A stretch of 64,000 nucleotides of DNA from Candidatus Poribacteria bacterium (lineage in GTDB: Bacteria > Poribacteria > WGA-4E > WGA-3G), in assembly GCA_022827885.1 (NCBI GenBank), contig JAJEIP010000066.1:62001-126000 (forward strand). Reading direction: 5' to 3'. Shown piece by piece: positions 24,560 to 32,639 of the stretch. A program made the translations under genes and the position numbers. The notes under the pieces were generated by a model. It was not told the DNA's origin, did no database searches, and saw only the letters and a list, made by a program, of their open reading frames with translations. Each line of letters opens with the position of its first letter. Position 1 is the stretch's first letter.

Positions 24560-25185
24560 TCCGCACTCCTTTCAAAGTAACACCGCACACCCCCGCTTTG
24601 CACCCAGCCGTTAGGACTTAATTGCATCTCGCCGTGCATTGTGAGATATAACCTGTCCTCCCTAACGGAAATACTGATCTCTTTCGCTGTGTCAAGTCCT
24701 TGAGCACTTGACAAACCGAGCGGTTTCCCATCGGAACTTGCTGCGAAGAGGAGTTGTGAAATCTCTGGACCTGCGCGTCTGATAAACCGGATGAAGGGGA
24801 AGGGTTCGTCGCCGTATCGCACAGTGATGACAGTGAATTGGCCCGATACCTCCGTGTTACCGTTTTTACCACGGTAATTGTATATACCTTTCTCCTCGAA
24901 GAATTCAAGGGTGAGGTTCTTCAGGTCAAGCGCATAGAGAGCGGCTTTGGTTTCGGCGACTTCTTGGCTAACACTGCTTTCCTTGATCTCAAGGTTCAGG
25001 AATTTCCACTTCCCGAGGAGTGTGTCGGTTACGTCGGTTTTGAGTTTCAGTTCATTGTGTTCCTCGCGAAGGTCTTCGTAATTCTTGAGCAACTGATCGC
25101 GTTCTGCTTGCATTTTTTGGTACTCGACACTTGTACAACCTACGAGCATCAGAGCGCAGATACCAAAGATAATCCAAGTTTTCAT
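24556..25185 (-). CDS. lipoprotein of the tandem family, member 1
   Basis: A 209-residue protein, first in the array and directly behind a good promoter (25239-25267). Lipobox CALMLVGCTS. It has YQKMQAERDQLLKNYEDLRE, GKWKFLNLEIKESSVSQEVA, LDLKNLTLEFFEEKGIYNYR, GKNGNTEVSGQFTVITVRYG and LYLTMHGEMQLSPNGWVQSG before RCYFERSAE. The alternation of charged helix, GKW strand and G-D/E-M-x-L-(T/S)-P-x-G-W ending is shared by all five. Sits downstream of the TonB receptor gene on the same strand. Confidence 0.8.
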   Translation of the reverse strand: MKTWIIFGICALMLVGCTSVEYQKMQAERDQLLKNYEDLREEHNELKLKTDVTDTLLGKWKFLNLEIKESSVSQEVAETKAALYALDLKNLTLEFFEEKGIYNYRGKNGNTEVSGQFTVITVRYGDEPFPFIRFIRRAGPEISQLLFAASSDGKPLGLSSAQGLDTAKEISISVREDRLYLTMHGEMQLSPNGWVQSGGVRCYFERSAE

Positions 25186-25238
25186 CGGTGCCTCTCCTTG
25201 TGATAGACGTGCGTATACAGGGTAGCGTTTCCTGCTGT

Positions 25239-25267
25239 ATTATATCAGAGCAACCTATAAATGGCAA
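25239..25267 (-). promoter_or_regulatory. promoter of the five-lipoprotein array
   Basis: On the minus strand TTGCCA (25267-25262), 17 bases, TATAAT (25244-25239), 54 bases before the first lipoprotein start at 25185. Confidence 0.75.
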
Positions 25268-25293
25268 ATCGTGCGTTGTTCTAATCTTTACCC

Positions 25294-27726
25294 TCAAAAT
25301 TCGAGCGTCAATCCAAAATAAATGATCCGCGGGAGTTGCGGGGCATCAAAGACTTCCCGTTCAATGCCGACCTCCTGACCTTGGACATCAAGGGTTGCCT
25401 CCTCAAAAATGAACTGTATCGTATTTTTGCGGTTGTATACATTCAGAATATCAAGAAATCCACCCACACGCACTCCCCAGAGTCTCCATTTGTAACTCAC
25501 CCGAAAGTCCAACTTATGATACGGTGCGAGTTCAGTGCTTAATTGTTCGTCAGCACTCGCCAAAAGCGGGTTCAATCCGCGCGTTACGGGGTCCTGGATG
25601 AGCACAATGGAACTGATAGGTGCTTCCGAGGTGCCGCTGAGATACTGCCATTTCGCACCCACCTCAAAATTCGGTGTGAAGTTATAGTTAGCAACCACAC
25701 TGACGATATGCGTGTTATCGAAAAGGTAGGGTTGGTAAGCAGTGTCTGGATTCTCGCGTCGCTCCGCGTGTGTATAAGCATACGAAATCCAACCGAAGAA
25801 CTTATCTGGGATCCGATGCCGTAAGAATACCTCTGCACCCCCGACGTATGCCGTCCCCTGATTGAGATAGTTCGCGACTTCATCGGGTGTTACCAGTTTC
25901 TGTGCGTCCTTATAGTAGGTAGCAAGTTTCAGTTCGGTCTGCGATGAGAGTTCGTGTTCCAATTCCATGATATAATGCCGTGTGAGACTTGATGCCAAGG
26001 CACGATTGCCATCTTCTGCCAACAGTTGAGAGGGTTGTGGACTCTGTTCGTAATGTCCATACGCGAAGCGGAGATTAGACCTGTTTGGCAGTATGAAACT
26101 CACACTGCCGCGGGGTTGAATGGAAACCTGCTGTGTCACATTCAGGTAGTCAACTCGAACACCGAGGGCTACAGACAGAAACGAAAGCGGGTCGTAGCGT
26201 CCTTGGAAGTACCCTTCGGCACGGTAAAAATCGTGCCCAAATTCGTCGTGTATCTCTTCCACACCCGTTAGCTGTGTTTCCGGTCCAATCCGTGTTTCCT
26301 CTCCGATGACCTCCCCATCTTCAATAATTGGGGTAACCCTTGTTACATCTTCATCACTTGTTTCGTATTCTGGGAACCTACCATCTTCAAAACTGTTAGC
26401 GGGGCTAAAGGAGAGGAGAAAACCCGGTTGAAATTGAAATTTCGGTGTGAACCGATAGGATACATCCTCACGGAGCGTATAGACCGGCACGTTAATCTTT
26501 ACATCGTAGTGGCCATAGTCAGCGGAATCGAGTACCCACTCGCCTTCGGGGTTCTGAGAGACTTCTTCATTGAACGGAGCTTCAAATATGATTGTGAGAA
26601 AATTGAAAGAACGGGTCAGGGACAGATGTGAGGTAAGATTTTCGGTGAAGTCTGAACGGAGATGAACACCTTGTCCATTGAAACCATTTTGGAAAAGGAC
26701 AGAAGCGAGTCCACCTTCGACCGTCTGAACTCCTGTTTCGTCTTCAATGGTAAATTCACTGCTCTCTTCGACAATTTTAAAATGATCGGTTGCAGCGAAA
26801 GCGTTGAGTGTGAGGCGATGTTTTTCACCGAGCGGATAGGCAAATTTAAGCTGATAATCCGAAAAATAGGGAAACTGCTGTTTCTGTCCAGTTTGTTCTT
26901 CAAGAATCGGACCAGCGATGAGGTCTAAGTAACTCCGCCGCCCAGAGGCAGAGATATATCCCTTATCACCAATTTTGGCTTCGAGTAACCCTTCAGAATA
27001 AAGGATATTTAAATTGAATTTCCCGCCCCACGACTTTTCGATGCGATCGCGAGCATAGATGTCAAGCACAGCTTGTGAATCCAGTCCGAATTCGGCACCG
27101 TAACCCCCGGCGTAGATGTCGATTGTCTCAATGGTCTCTGAACTGATGGTTGACAACAAACCGCCCCAGTGAAACGGATAACCAAGCGGAGTCCTATCGA
27201 GATAATAAAGGTTCGAGCCCGGTTCACTCCCACGAATGTAAAGTGCCCCGAAGTAATCGTTTGGGATGCCGATACTCGGAAGTGTCGTCAATCCCTTAAG
27301 GGCATCGTTGGCGGTCCCCGGAATCCGTAGGAGTTCACTCCCACGGATTTCTGTGCGACTTACCGTCGGTGGAAGGCGTTTTCCCTCTACCACGACTGCT
27401 TCAAGTTTAAAGACTGCTCCGAGGTGTATTTTGACTTCAGTGGTATCGCCGCTACTGATGTCCACCGACACTTTTGTGGGCGCGGCTTCTATAGGATGTG
27501 TTACAACAAAGGTATAGGCGCCTGCAGGCAGTTCTGTGAATCGGAAGACCCCGTTTTCATCGGTTTTTTGGTGCTGGTCGGTTTCGAGAATATGAACATC
27601 AGCGTCTACGAGGGATTTCCCTGTGCTTCGCTGATAAACGGTTCCTTGAATATCGCCTGTTTCGGCTATAACAGAGAGTGGCAGGGCGGTGAACACAAGC
27701 ATAACTATGACGAATCTCAACTTCAT
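25294..27726 (-). CDS. TonB-dependent outer-membrane receptor
   Basis: An 810-residue protein. Signal peptide (RFVIVMLVFTALPLSVIAET), then a carboxypeptidase-regulatory-like domain (GDIQGTVYQRSTGKSLVDAD ... GVFRFTELPAGAYTFVV), then a plug with LRIPGTANDALKGLTTLPSI, LYIRGSEPGSNLYYLDRTPL and IDIYAGGYGAEFG, then a 22-strand-type barrel ending in the aromatic IIYFGLTLEF. The plug resembles those of CarboxypepD_reg-type receptors for siderophores, vitamin B12 or glycans; no STN signalling domain is present. Upstream on the same strand lies a membrane-tethered sigma factor, recalling FecI/FecA pairs, with a 10-bp inverted repeat between the two genes. Confidence 0.9.
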   Translation of the reverse strand: MKLRFVIVMLVFTALPLSVIAETGDIQGTVYQRSTGKSLVDADVHILETDQHQKTDENGVFRFTELPAGAYTFVVTHPIEAAPTKVSVDISSGDTTEVKIHLGAVFKLEAVVVEGKRLPPTVSRTEIRGSELLRIPGTANDALKGLTTLPSIGIPNDYFGALYIRGSEPGSNLYYLDRTPLGYPFHWGGLLSTISSETIETIDIYAGGYGAEFGLDSQAVLDIYARDRIEKSWGGKFNLNILYSEGLLEAKIGDKGYISASGRRSYLDLIAGPILEEQTGQKQQFPYFSDYQLKFAYPLGEKHRLTLNAFAATDHFKIVEESSEFTIEDETGVQTVEGGLASVLFQNGFNGQGVHLRSDFTENLTSHLSLTRSFNFLTIIFEAPFNEEVSQNPEGEWVLDSADYGHYDVKINVPVYTLREDVSYRFTPKFQFQPGFLLSFSPANSFEDGRFPEYETSDEDVTRVTPIIEDGEVIGEETRIGPETQLTGVEEIHDEFGHDFYRAEGYFQGRYDPLSFLSVALGVRVDYLNVTQQVSIQPRGSVSFILPNRSNLRFAYGHYEQSPQPSQLLAEDGNRALASSLTRHYIMELEHELSSQTELKLATYYKDAQKLVTPDEVANYLNQGTAYVGGAEVFLRHRIPDKFFGWISYAYTHAERRENPDTAYQPYLFDNTHIVSVVANYNFTPNFEVGAKWQYLSGTSEAPISSIVLIQDPVTRGLNPLLASADEQLSTELAPYHKLDFRVSYKWRLWGVRVGGFLDILNVYNRKNTIQFIFEEATLDVQGQEVGIEREVFDAPQLPRIIYFGLTLEF

Positions 27727-27827
27727 TTAGTCGTTTTGACCTCCACTGAAGGCACTGACACCGCGTGAATTCAGTATAAACACGGCATAATGCTACAGGG
27801 ACACTTTGGGTTGGCTAAGAAACCACT

Positions 27828-27866
27828 TTGTGCTAACGCCTCTTTAGCAAATTCGGGTTAGCACAA
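27828..27866. promoter_or_regulatory. inverted repeat upstream of the TonB receptor
   Basis: TTGTGCTAAC (27828-27837) and GTTAGCACAA (27857-27866) are perfect 10-bp arms 19 bases apart. A further half-site GTGCTAAT lies near 27913. The arms are about 100-140 bases before the receptor start, as expected for an operator or an RNA hairpin. Confidence 0.5.
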
Positions 27867-27884
27867 TTATTCAACGTTCAATTC

Positions 27885-27907
27885 AGTTTTTCAGTTTACC
27901 TAAAATA
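27885..27907. repeat. 24-base element shared with the region upstream of the sigma gene
   Basis: CAGTTTTTCAGTTTACCTAAAAT here matches CAGTTTTTCAGTTTGCCTAAAAT at about 30145-30167, one base different. Both lie upstream of minus-strand genes (TonB receptor and sigma factor). Possibly a shared binding site. Confidence 0.5.
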
Positions 27908-27948
27908 GCGACTTGTGCTAATTAAGTCAGACAAAGCCCGATCCGGAT

Positions 27949-30021
27949 TTAGTCCCTCTTAACTGTTTCCAAAGCGTCCATTAAAAATATGTGGTATCCT
28001 TTTTCATTTATATGGAATTCATTCGATGTTCGGTAAGGTAAATGACCTATCAACTCCAACTGGGGCGATAGGATAAAAGAATGTACCGAATGATCCGGGT
28101 TGTGTGTGATAGTCTTTTCATAGGCTTCGGTGACCCGTGTCGCTAATTTGCTTGCCCAATCACCCTTTTCCCCATTCTGAAGTTCCGGTAGATCTCTTAG
28201 GAGCAGGAACACACTGACATAGTGTTTATTGAGCAACTTGATGATCTTAGAATCAGAGAGGACAACTGCCCTCAAGGTTTTACCGGTCCCTCAGCAAGAT
28301 TCATCGTCAAAAGCCCCCCATGTTAGAACGACATGAATTGGACGTTTTTTAGTTTGTGCTTGTGTAACAACATCTTCAATAGGGTACCTCTCAATTTCTG
28401 AAAACTTGTAGAAGGCAGCCTCTAACAAATCCTTCGCTTCTTTTTCAGTGATGGCAGTCTCCCAAACAATATCATGCTGATCCTCTGGGTTCTGCCCGAC
28501 AAGTTCCATGCGCGGAACGAAAACTATATCTGCCAAGCCATAGGCGTTAATGTCAACATTGGTATTGCGAGGTGGAAGATAGAGCCAAAATTCGCGGATC
28601 GTGCCATCTTTCCGGTTGAGTATGAGTCGTCCAGTAAATTGTGCTGGCGTAAAGTAAGCACCAGCCTCTCTATCCAGTAGGAATTCGGCGTGGATTCTGA
28701 AGACGATTTCGGCATAAGTTGGCGAGACTGCACGTAGGCACGCATAGGCACCTTCTGACTCAAATCTACCTGAACGAAACAGTGTCAGTCCAAAAAATTC
28801 CAGGACAAACTCTGTGCCCGGATTGTTATGCATCTCCGCAGTCGCTCCGGGATGGAATTGGCGAAGGAACGGTATAATGTTTTTAACATCAAGTTTCCAT
28901 AGATGTCCTACGGTGAAACTTTCCTTCGGAAAAAAAACTCTGAAAGCGTCTGTCCCATATTCTTGGCTCGAATGAACCGGTGAAAGATTATTAAAAAGGG
29001 CAGCGTGCTTGGGCGAGTTAAGTGCAGCATCAGCAATCGGGGCCCAATATGCATCCACCTGTGTTGTCTTGTTTCTATTTGAGGAATTCCCTGGGGTGTC
29101 GGATGTTGAGACTTTCTCAGAAATCTGCGGATCCGCATTGCCCTTTTCATCCTCGGACGCAGGCTTTCCAATCTGATTTCGGATCGAGGGTTTGGAATCC
29201 ATATTATGGATGATAAGTGCATCCACAAGTTCAATTGTAGGTTGAGATACTGATTCAAAACTATAGGGTCTCTGAAAGCGAACAAGATACCGATTGCTCG
29301 TACCTAACAAGAGTATCACCAAAAGCGTAAACGCACCAACAGCAATCCATGGAAGCAAGGGTTTCGTAGCCGTTGGCGGTATGGGGTCAATATCGGTGAC
29401 TTGCCGCATAATGTTCTTTATTAGATTTTCTGATAACTGAACCCCACCAAGAGTTTCCTGAATCAAAAGTTCTTGATCTGATCGCAGACGCTTTCGCGCA
29501 CGCTGGAGCCGGCTGGCAATTGTATTCGCCGATACCCCTAAGAAGTTACCTATCTCCTTGAGAGTCATTTCACCGAGATAGTAAAGCGTCACAACAGTGC
29601 GTTCGCTCTCTGGTAGTGTTTCAAGCAGTTTTTCAACGAGTTCGTACTGACGTTCGGTGGCTTCTGCCTCGCGCTGTTCGGAGATGTAACGTTCATAATC
29701 TGACTTTTCTGTTTCTTTCACGGATGTCTCCTCCAACGATTGAACTGTTGATTTCCGTTTGCGCATCCAAGCAATGCAGTGCCGATTAGCGATAACATAG
29801 AGCCACCCAGCAAATTGATCAGGATTTTTGAGCGTCGAGAGTTTTTTATACACCTGAAGGAAGGTGTCTTGTGTAATCTCCTCAGCATCGTGAAAATCAC
29901 CAATCTTCCGCCACGCGAGAGCATGAACACTTTTTTGGTACTTTCGGATTAAGCGGCTAAACGCAGCCTCATCGCCGGACAATATTTCGTGAATCAACTG
30001 GGCATCGTCTTCTCTTTCCAT
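27949..30021 (-). CDS. membrane-tethered ECF sigma factor with C-terminal thioredoxin-like domain; probable selenoprotein (in-frame TGA at 28291-28293)
   Basis: Read through the TGA, this is 690 residues. ATG at 30021 follows AGGAGGGTACCTC. Residues 1-90 are sigma region 2 (IRKYQKSVHALAWRKIGDFH, DAEEITQDTFLQVYKKL) and about 130-185 region 4 (LPESERTVVTLYYLGEMTLK, EIGNFLGVSANTIASRLQRA). A single membrane helix follows (PWIAVGAFTLLVILLLG, about 224-240), then the juxtamembrane segment FQRPYSFE shared with three other sigma proteins, a roughly 250-residue beta-rich domain I do not recognise, and a thioredoxin-like segment. That segment reads PIHVVLTWGAFDDESC, TGA (codon 577), then GTGKTLRAVVLSDSKIIKLL. 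The frame stays open for 113 more residues with the helix and strand expected after a thioredoxin active site. A hairpin 18 bases after TGA fits a bacterial SECIS. Alternative: nonsense mutation, leaving a 576-residue protein. Confidence 0.75.
28258..28273 (-). promoter_or_regulatory. SECIS-like hairpin after the in-frame TGA
   Basis: In the transcript GAGGGC-AGUU-GUCCUC (28273 down to 28258) gives a six-base-pair stem, one G-U, with a four-base loop. It starts 18 bases after the UGA, within the distance range of bacterial SECIS elements, whose apical loop normally carries G and U. Confidence 0.5.
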
Positions 30022-30065
30022 GAGGTACCCTCCTAATCTAATGAACAAATGATAGCGTTATAATG

Positions 30066-30103
30066 TTAAAGACGCGATTTTATGTCAGAAAATGTGCATT
30101 CTG
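30066..30103 (-). promoter_or_regulatory. shared sigma-regulon promoter motif upstream of the sigma/thioredoxin gene
   Basis: On the minus strand TTCAGAATGCA (ending at 30095), 18 bases, CGCGTCTTTAA (30076-30066), 44 bases before the sigma gene start. It has the same layout as six plus-strand copies (34337, 35718, 36852, 40271, 43665, 45464). The -10-like CGTC is typical of ECF promoters. Confidence 0.7.
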
Positions 30104-30185
30104 AAGAAAAAAATGAAAATGTATAATGATGCATCGTTACAATACAGTTTTTCAGTTTGCCTAAAATTTATTTATCTGTCCGGAC

Positions 30186-30226
30186 GCAAAAAAAGCCAAG
30201 CACATGGACCTCCACATGCTTGGCTT
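30186..30226 (-). terminator. intrinsic terminator of the NHL-repeat gene
   Basis: On the minus strand AAGCCAAGCATGTGG and CCATGTGCTTGGCTT pair with one offset and run into TTTTTTTGCG, 28 bases after the NHL gene stop. Confidence 0.85.
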
Positions 30227-30253
30227 CTCTGTGTTTCAGTATTTGTCCAAATA

Positions 30254-31267
30254 TTATTCCTGATGCAACGTAACCGACCGACGCGGTGGGCTGAATTCCT
30301 GCTCTGACAACGGCACTGCCATATTCCGATAAACCTGAACCCGGTAGGATCCAAAGTCCGGCACAAACATCAACCCATCATCGCTGACAGCGACCGATTT
30401 CGGTTGACGCAGGTATTTCTGCGGTTCCAAGTCCGCCATATCTCGCATCCGATTTGGACTGGCGTTCGTCATCATATAAGCCTGTGACACTTTTGACAAG
30501 GTAGCATCACCGAGGAATTTCTGCACATACCGCCCTTCAGCGTTGAAGAGTTGGATACGGTCATTCCCTCGGTCAGCGACATAGATATCACCGTATAAGT
30601 CAACGTCAATCCCGGCGGGACGGTTGAGTTCACCGTTGCCGCTGCCGGATTTGCCGAATTCAAAGAGAAACTCCCCGTCGGCATTGAACTTTTGAACCCT
30701 ATCGTTTCGCCAATCCGAAACGTAGACATCGCCGAGTTCGTCTACAGCGACACCCCACGGCATATTGAATTCACCTTCACCGTCGCCGTGACTCCCCCAC
30801 CCTAAGAGGAACTTACCGTCTTTCGTGAACTTCTGCACCCGATGGCTCAGACTGTCAGCGACATAGAGATTCCCCTCTGGGTCAAAGTCTATACCCGCGG
30901 GACCATTGAGTTGCCCCGACTCCGTGCCGTGTTCTCCCCATGTGCCGATGTGTTCACCTTCACTGTTAAAGGCGACAATCCGGTGCAGGTATTCATCGGA
31001 CACATAGAGGTTTTCTTCGCTGTCCGGGGTAATCGTCACGGGCCACGTGAATTGACCGTCACCCTGTCCATAACCGCCCATCGTACCGAGGTCTTCGTCC
31101 TCAACGGTATATTTCCGAATCATCGCAGTGCCATCACTACGACACATGATATACAAACGTCCCTCTTTTCCGATTGCAATATCGACCGGAAAATTGGTCG
31201 TTCGCCGCATGCTCAGCGTCTTGTGAAATGGATACCCGACACGCAGCAAACCGTAAGGTCTACCCAT
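30254..31267 (-). CDS. NHL-repeat beta-propeller protein
   Basis: A 337-residue protein; ATG at 31267 follows AGGAGGTAATC, and the longer open frame upstream has no ribosome binding site. Five to six NHL repeats are visible, each with G-P/A-x-G-I/V-x-V/F-D-x-x-G-N/D-x-Y-V-A/S-D and R-V-Q-K/V-F (for example GPAGIDFDPEGNLYVADSLS, then HRVQKFTKDGKFLLGWGSHG). No signal peptide, no membrane segment and no WG-x-LK tail, so probably cytoplasmic or exported in another way. NHL propellers bind proteins, nucleic acid or ligands. It stands alone, with its own terminator. Confidence 0.88.
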   Translation of the reverse strand: MGRPYGLLRVGYPFHKTLSMRRTTNFPVDIAIGKEGRLYIMCRSDGTAMIRKYTVEDEDLGTMGGYGQGDGQFTWPVTITPDSEENLYVSDEYLHRIVAFNSEGEHIGTWGEHGTESGQLNGPAGIDFDPEGNLYVADSLSHRVQKFTKDGKFLLGWGSHGDGEGEFNMPWGVAVDELGDVYVSDWRNDRVQKFNADGEFLFEFGKSGSGNGELNRPAGIDVDLYGDIYVADRGNDRIQLFNAEGRYVQKFLGDATLSKVSQAYMMTNASPNRMRDMADLEPQKYLRQPKSVAVSDDGLMFVPDFGSYRVQVYRNMAVPLSEQEFSPPRRSVTLHQE

Positions 31268-31474
31268 GATTACCTCCTGTCTTTCTAACGATTGCTTCTG
31301 GACGCTGTGTCCGTTGTCCTTGCGGTTTTCGTCTAAATTCACTATTAATGGTGCTAACAGCACCCTATTGGTTTCCTTCTACGGACATCTTCAAAAACAA
31401 CGTTTTTGAAGCTCAGATTTAATCGTTAAAAAATTATTCCTGAGTCATTAGAATAGCACGTTTCAGTTTGCAAG

Positions 31475-32617
31475 CTACACTGAAAACGGATGAATCTGTT
31501 CAAAATTGCCACCGACGATGTGCGTCGGGTCTACACCCATCCACTGCTCTAAGAGCGTTCCGTATATGCCTCGGAAGTCGATGGTATGTTCAAGGTCTTC
31601 GCCGTGTACCCAACGGGACGGATCCAGAGACGGATATTCTGAGTAGAGTCCACCCTTCACCCGATCCCCGATGATGAACGCACCACCACCCGTGCCGTGG
31701 TCGGTGCCACTGGCGTTGTCTCGGATACGTCTGCCGAATTCCGTGAAGACGTACATGACGATCTCTTCGGAGGCGTTTTGTGCCCGTAGATCCGTGAAGA
31801 ACGCTTGGATGGCTTCCGTGAGTTCTGTCAGCAGTCGAGGGTGCGTCGGGACCTCGTTGGCGTGGTTGTCATAACCGCCGTGCTGCGTGTAGAAAACACG
31901 TGTGCCGAGATTGGCGAGGTGAACCCGTGCGACATCCCGCAGGCTCTTAGCAATCGAGCTTTGTGGATATTCCACTTCGGACGTATACAGCGCCGGTGCC
32001 TTTTTGAGCTCATCGGCACCTTTAATCACATCTAACCCGGTTTGGCTGAGGTAGTCCATCACAATACCCGTGCCAACCGTGCTGCTGTACATCCCTTTGA
32101 ATATCTCAAGTGCTTTCGTCCGTTGACTTTCATCGCCAATGCTGGTCATCAATCCGTAGTTATCCAAATCACCAACAGAGGTGACGGGGATACCGGAGAG
32201 TGCACAGGCGCGCGGAAGTCCTTGTCCGAAACTGACACCCGTTAAGACGTTATGACTCTGTGGATCGAGTTCTCGAACGAGTCTACCGACCCAACCTTCA
32301 TCACCAATTTTCAGCGGTTCACAGGTATGCCAGATATCCATCGCTCGGAAATGCGAGCGGTTGGAATCCGGGTATCCTATTCCCTGCACAACAGCGACAT
32401 CACCAGCATCGAACATCGCTTTCAGCGGTCCAGCCTGCGGATGCCAGCCCAACTTGTCATCTACCTCTGACGGTAAAACATTTTCCGATTTGATACCGAC
32501 AACCGGACGGGAATCGTGATAAATCCCGCTTGTGTACGGAATGAGTGTATTCATGAAGTCGTTGCCGCCGCTGAGTTGGACAACGACAAGGACTGGAGCT
32601 TTCTTAGTCGTACTCAT
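31475..32617 (-). CDS. DUF1501 domain-containing protein
   Basis: A 380-residue protein; ATG at 32617 follows AGGAGAG. Signatures of the sulfatase-like DUF1501 family: PVLVVVQLSGGNDFMNTLIP at the N-terminus, VQGIGYPDSNRSHFRAMDIW, GTRVFYTQHGGYDNHANE, and VMYVFTEFGRRIRDNASGTD leading to DHGTGGGAFIIG. The Asp/His pattern resembles the alkaline-phosphatase fold. These proteins are almost always paired with DUF1800, as here, and are plentiful in Planctomycetes and Poribacteria; the biochemical role is unknown. Most relatives carry a Tat signal, and this one does not. Confidence 0.92.
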   Translation of the reverse strand: MSTTKKAPVLVVVQLSGGNDFMNTLIPYTSGIYHDSRPVVGIKSENVLPSEVDDKLGWHPQAGPLKAMFDAGDVAVVQGIGYPDSNRSHFRAMDIWHTCEPLKIGDEGWVGRLVRELDPQSHNVLTGVSFGQGLPRACALSGIPVTSVGDLDNYGLMTSIGDESQRTKALEIFKGMYSSTVGTGIVMDYLSQTGLDVIKGADELKKAPALYTSEVEYPQSSIAKSLRDVARVHLANLGTRVFYTQHGGYDNHANEVPTHPRLLTELTEAIQAFFTDLRAQNASEEIVMYVFTEFGRRIRDNASGTDHGTGGGAFIIGDRVKGGLYSEYPSLDPSRWVHGEDLEHTIDFRGIYGTLLEQWMGVDPTHIVGGNFEQIHPFSV

Positions 32618-32639
32618 GTCAATCTCTCCTAACAAAAAG

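Noticed and set aside
28273-28275. TTG at 28275 as the start of an independent small gene (27949-28275)
   Set aside because: No ribosome binding site; it is in frame with the upstream sigma gene, and its sequence completes a thioredoxin-like fold that begins before the TGA.
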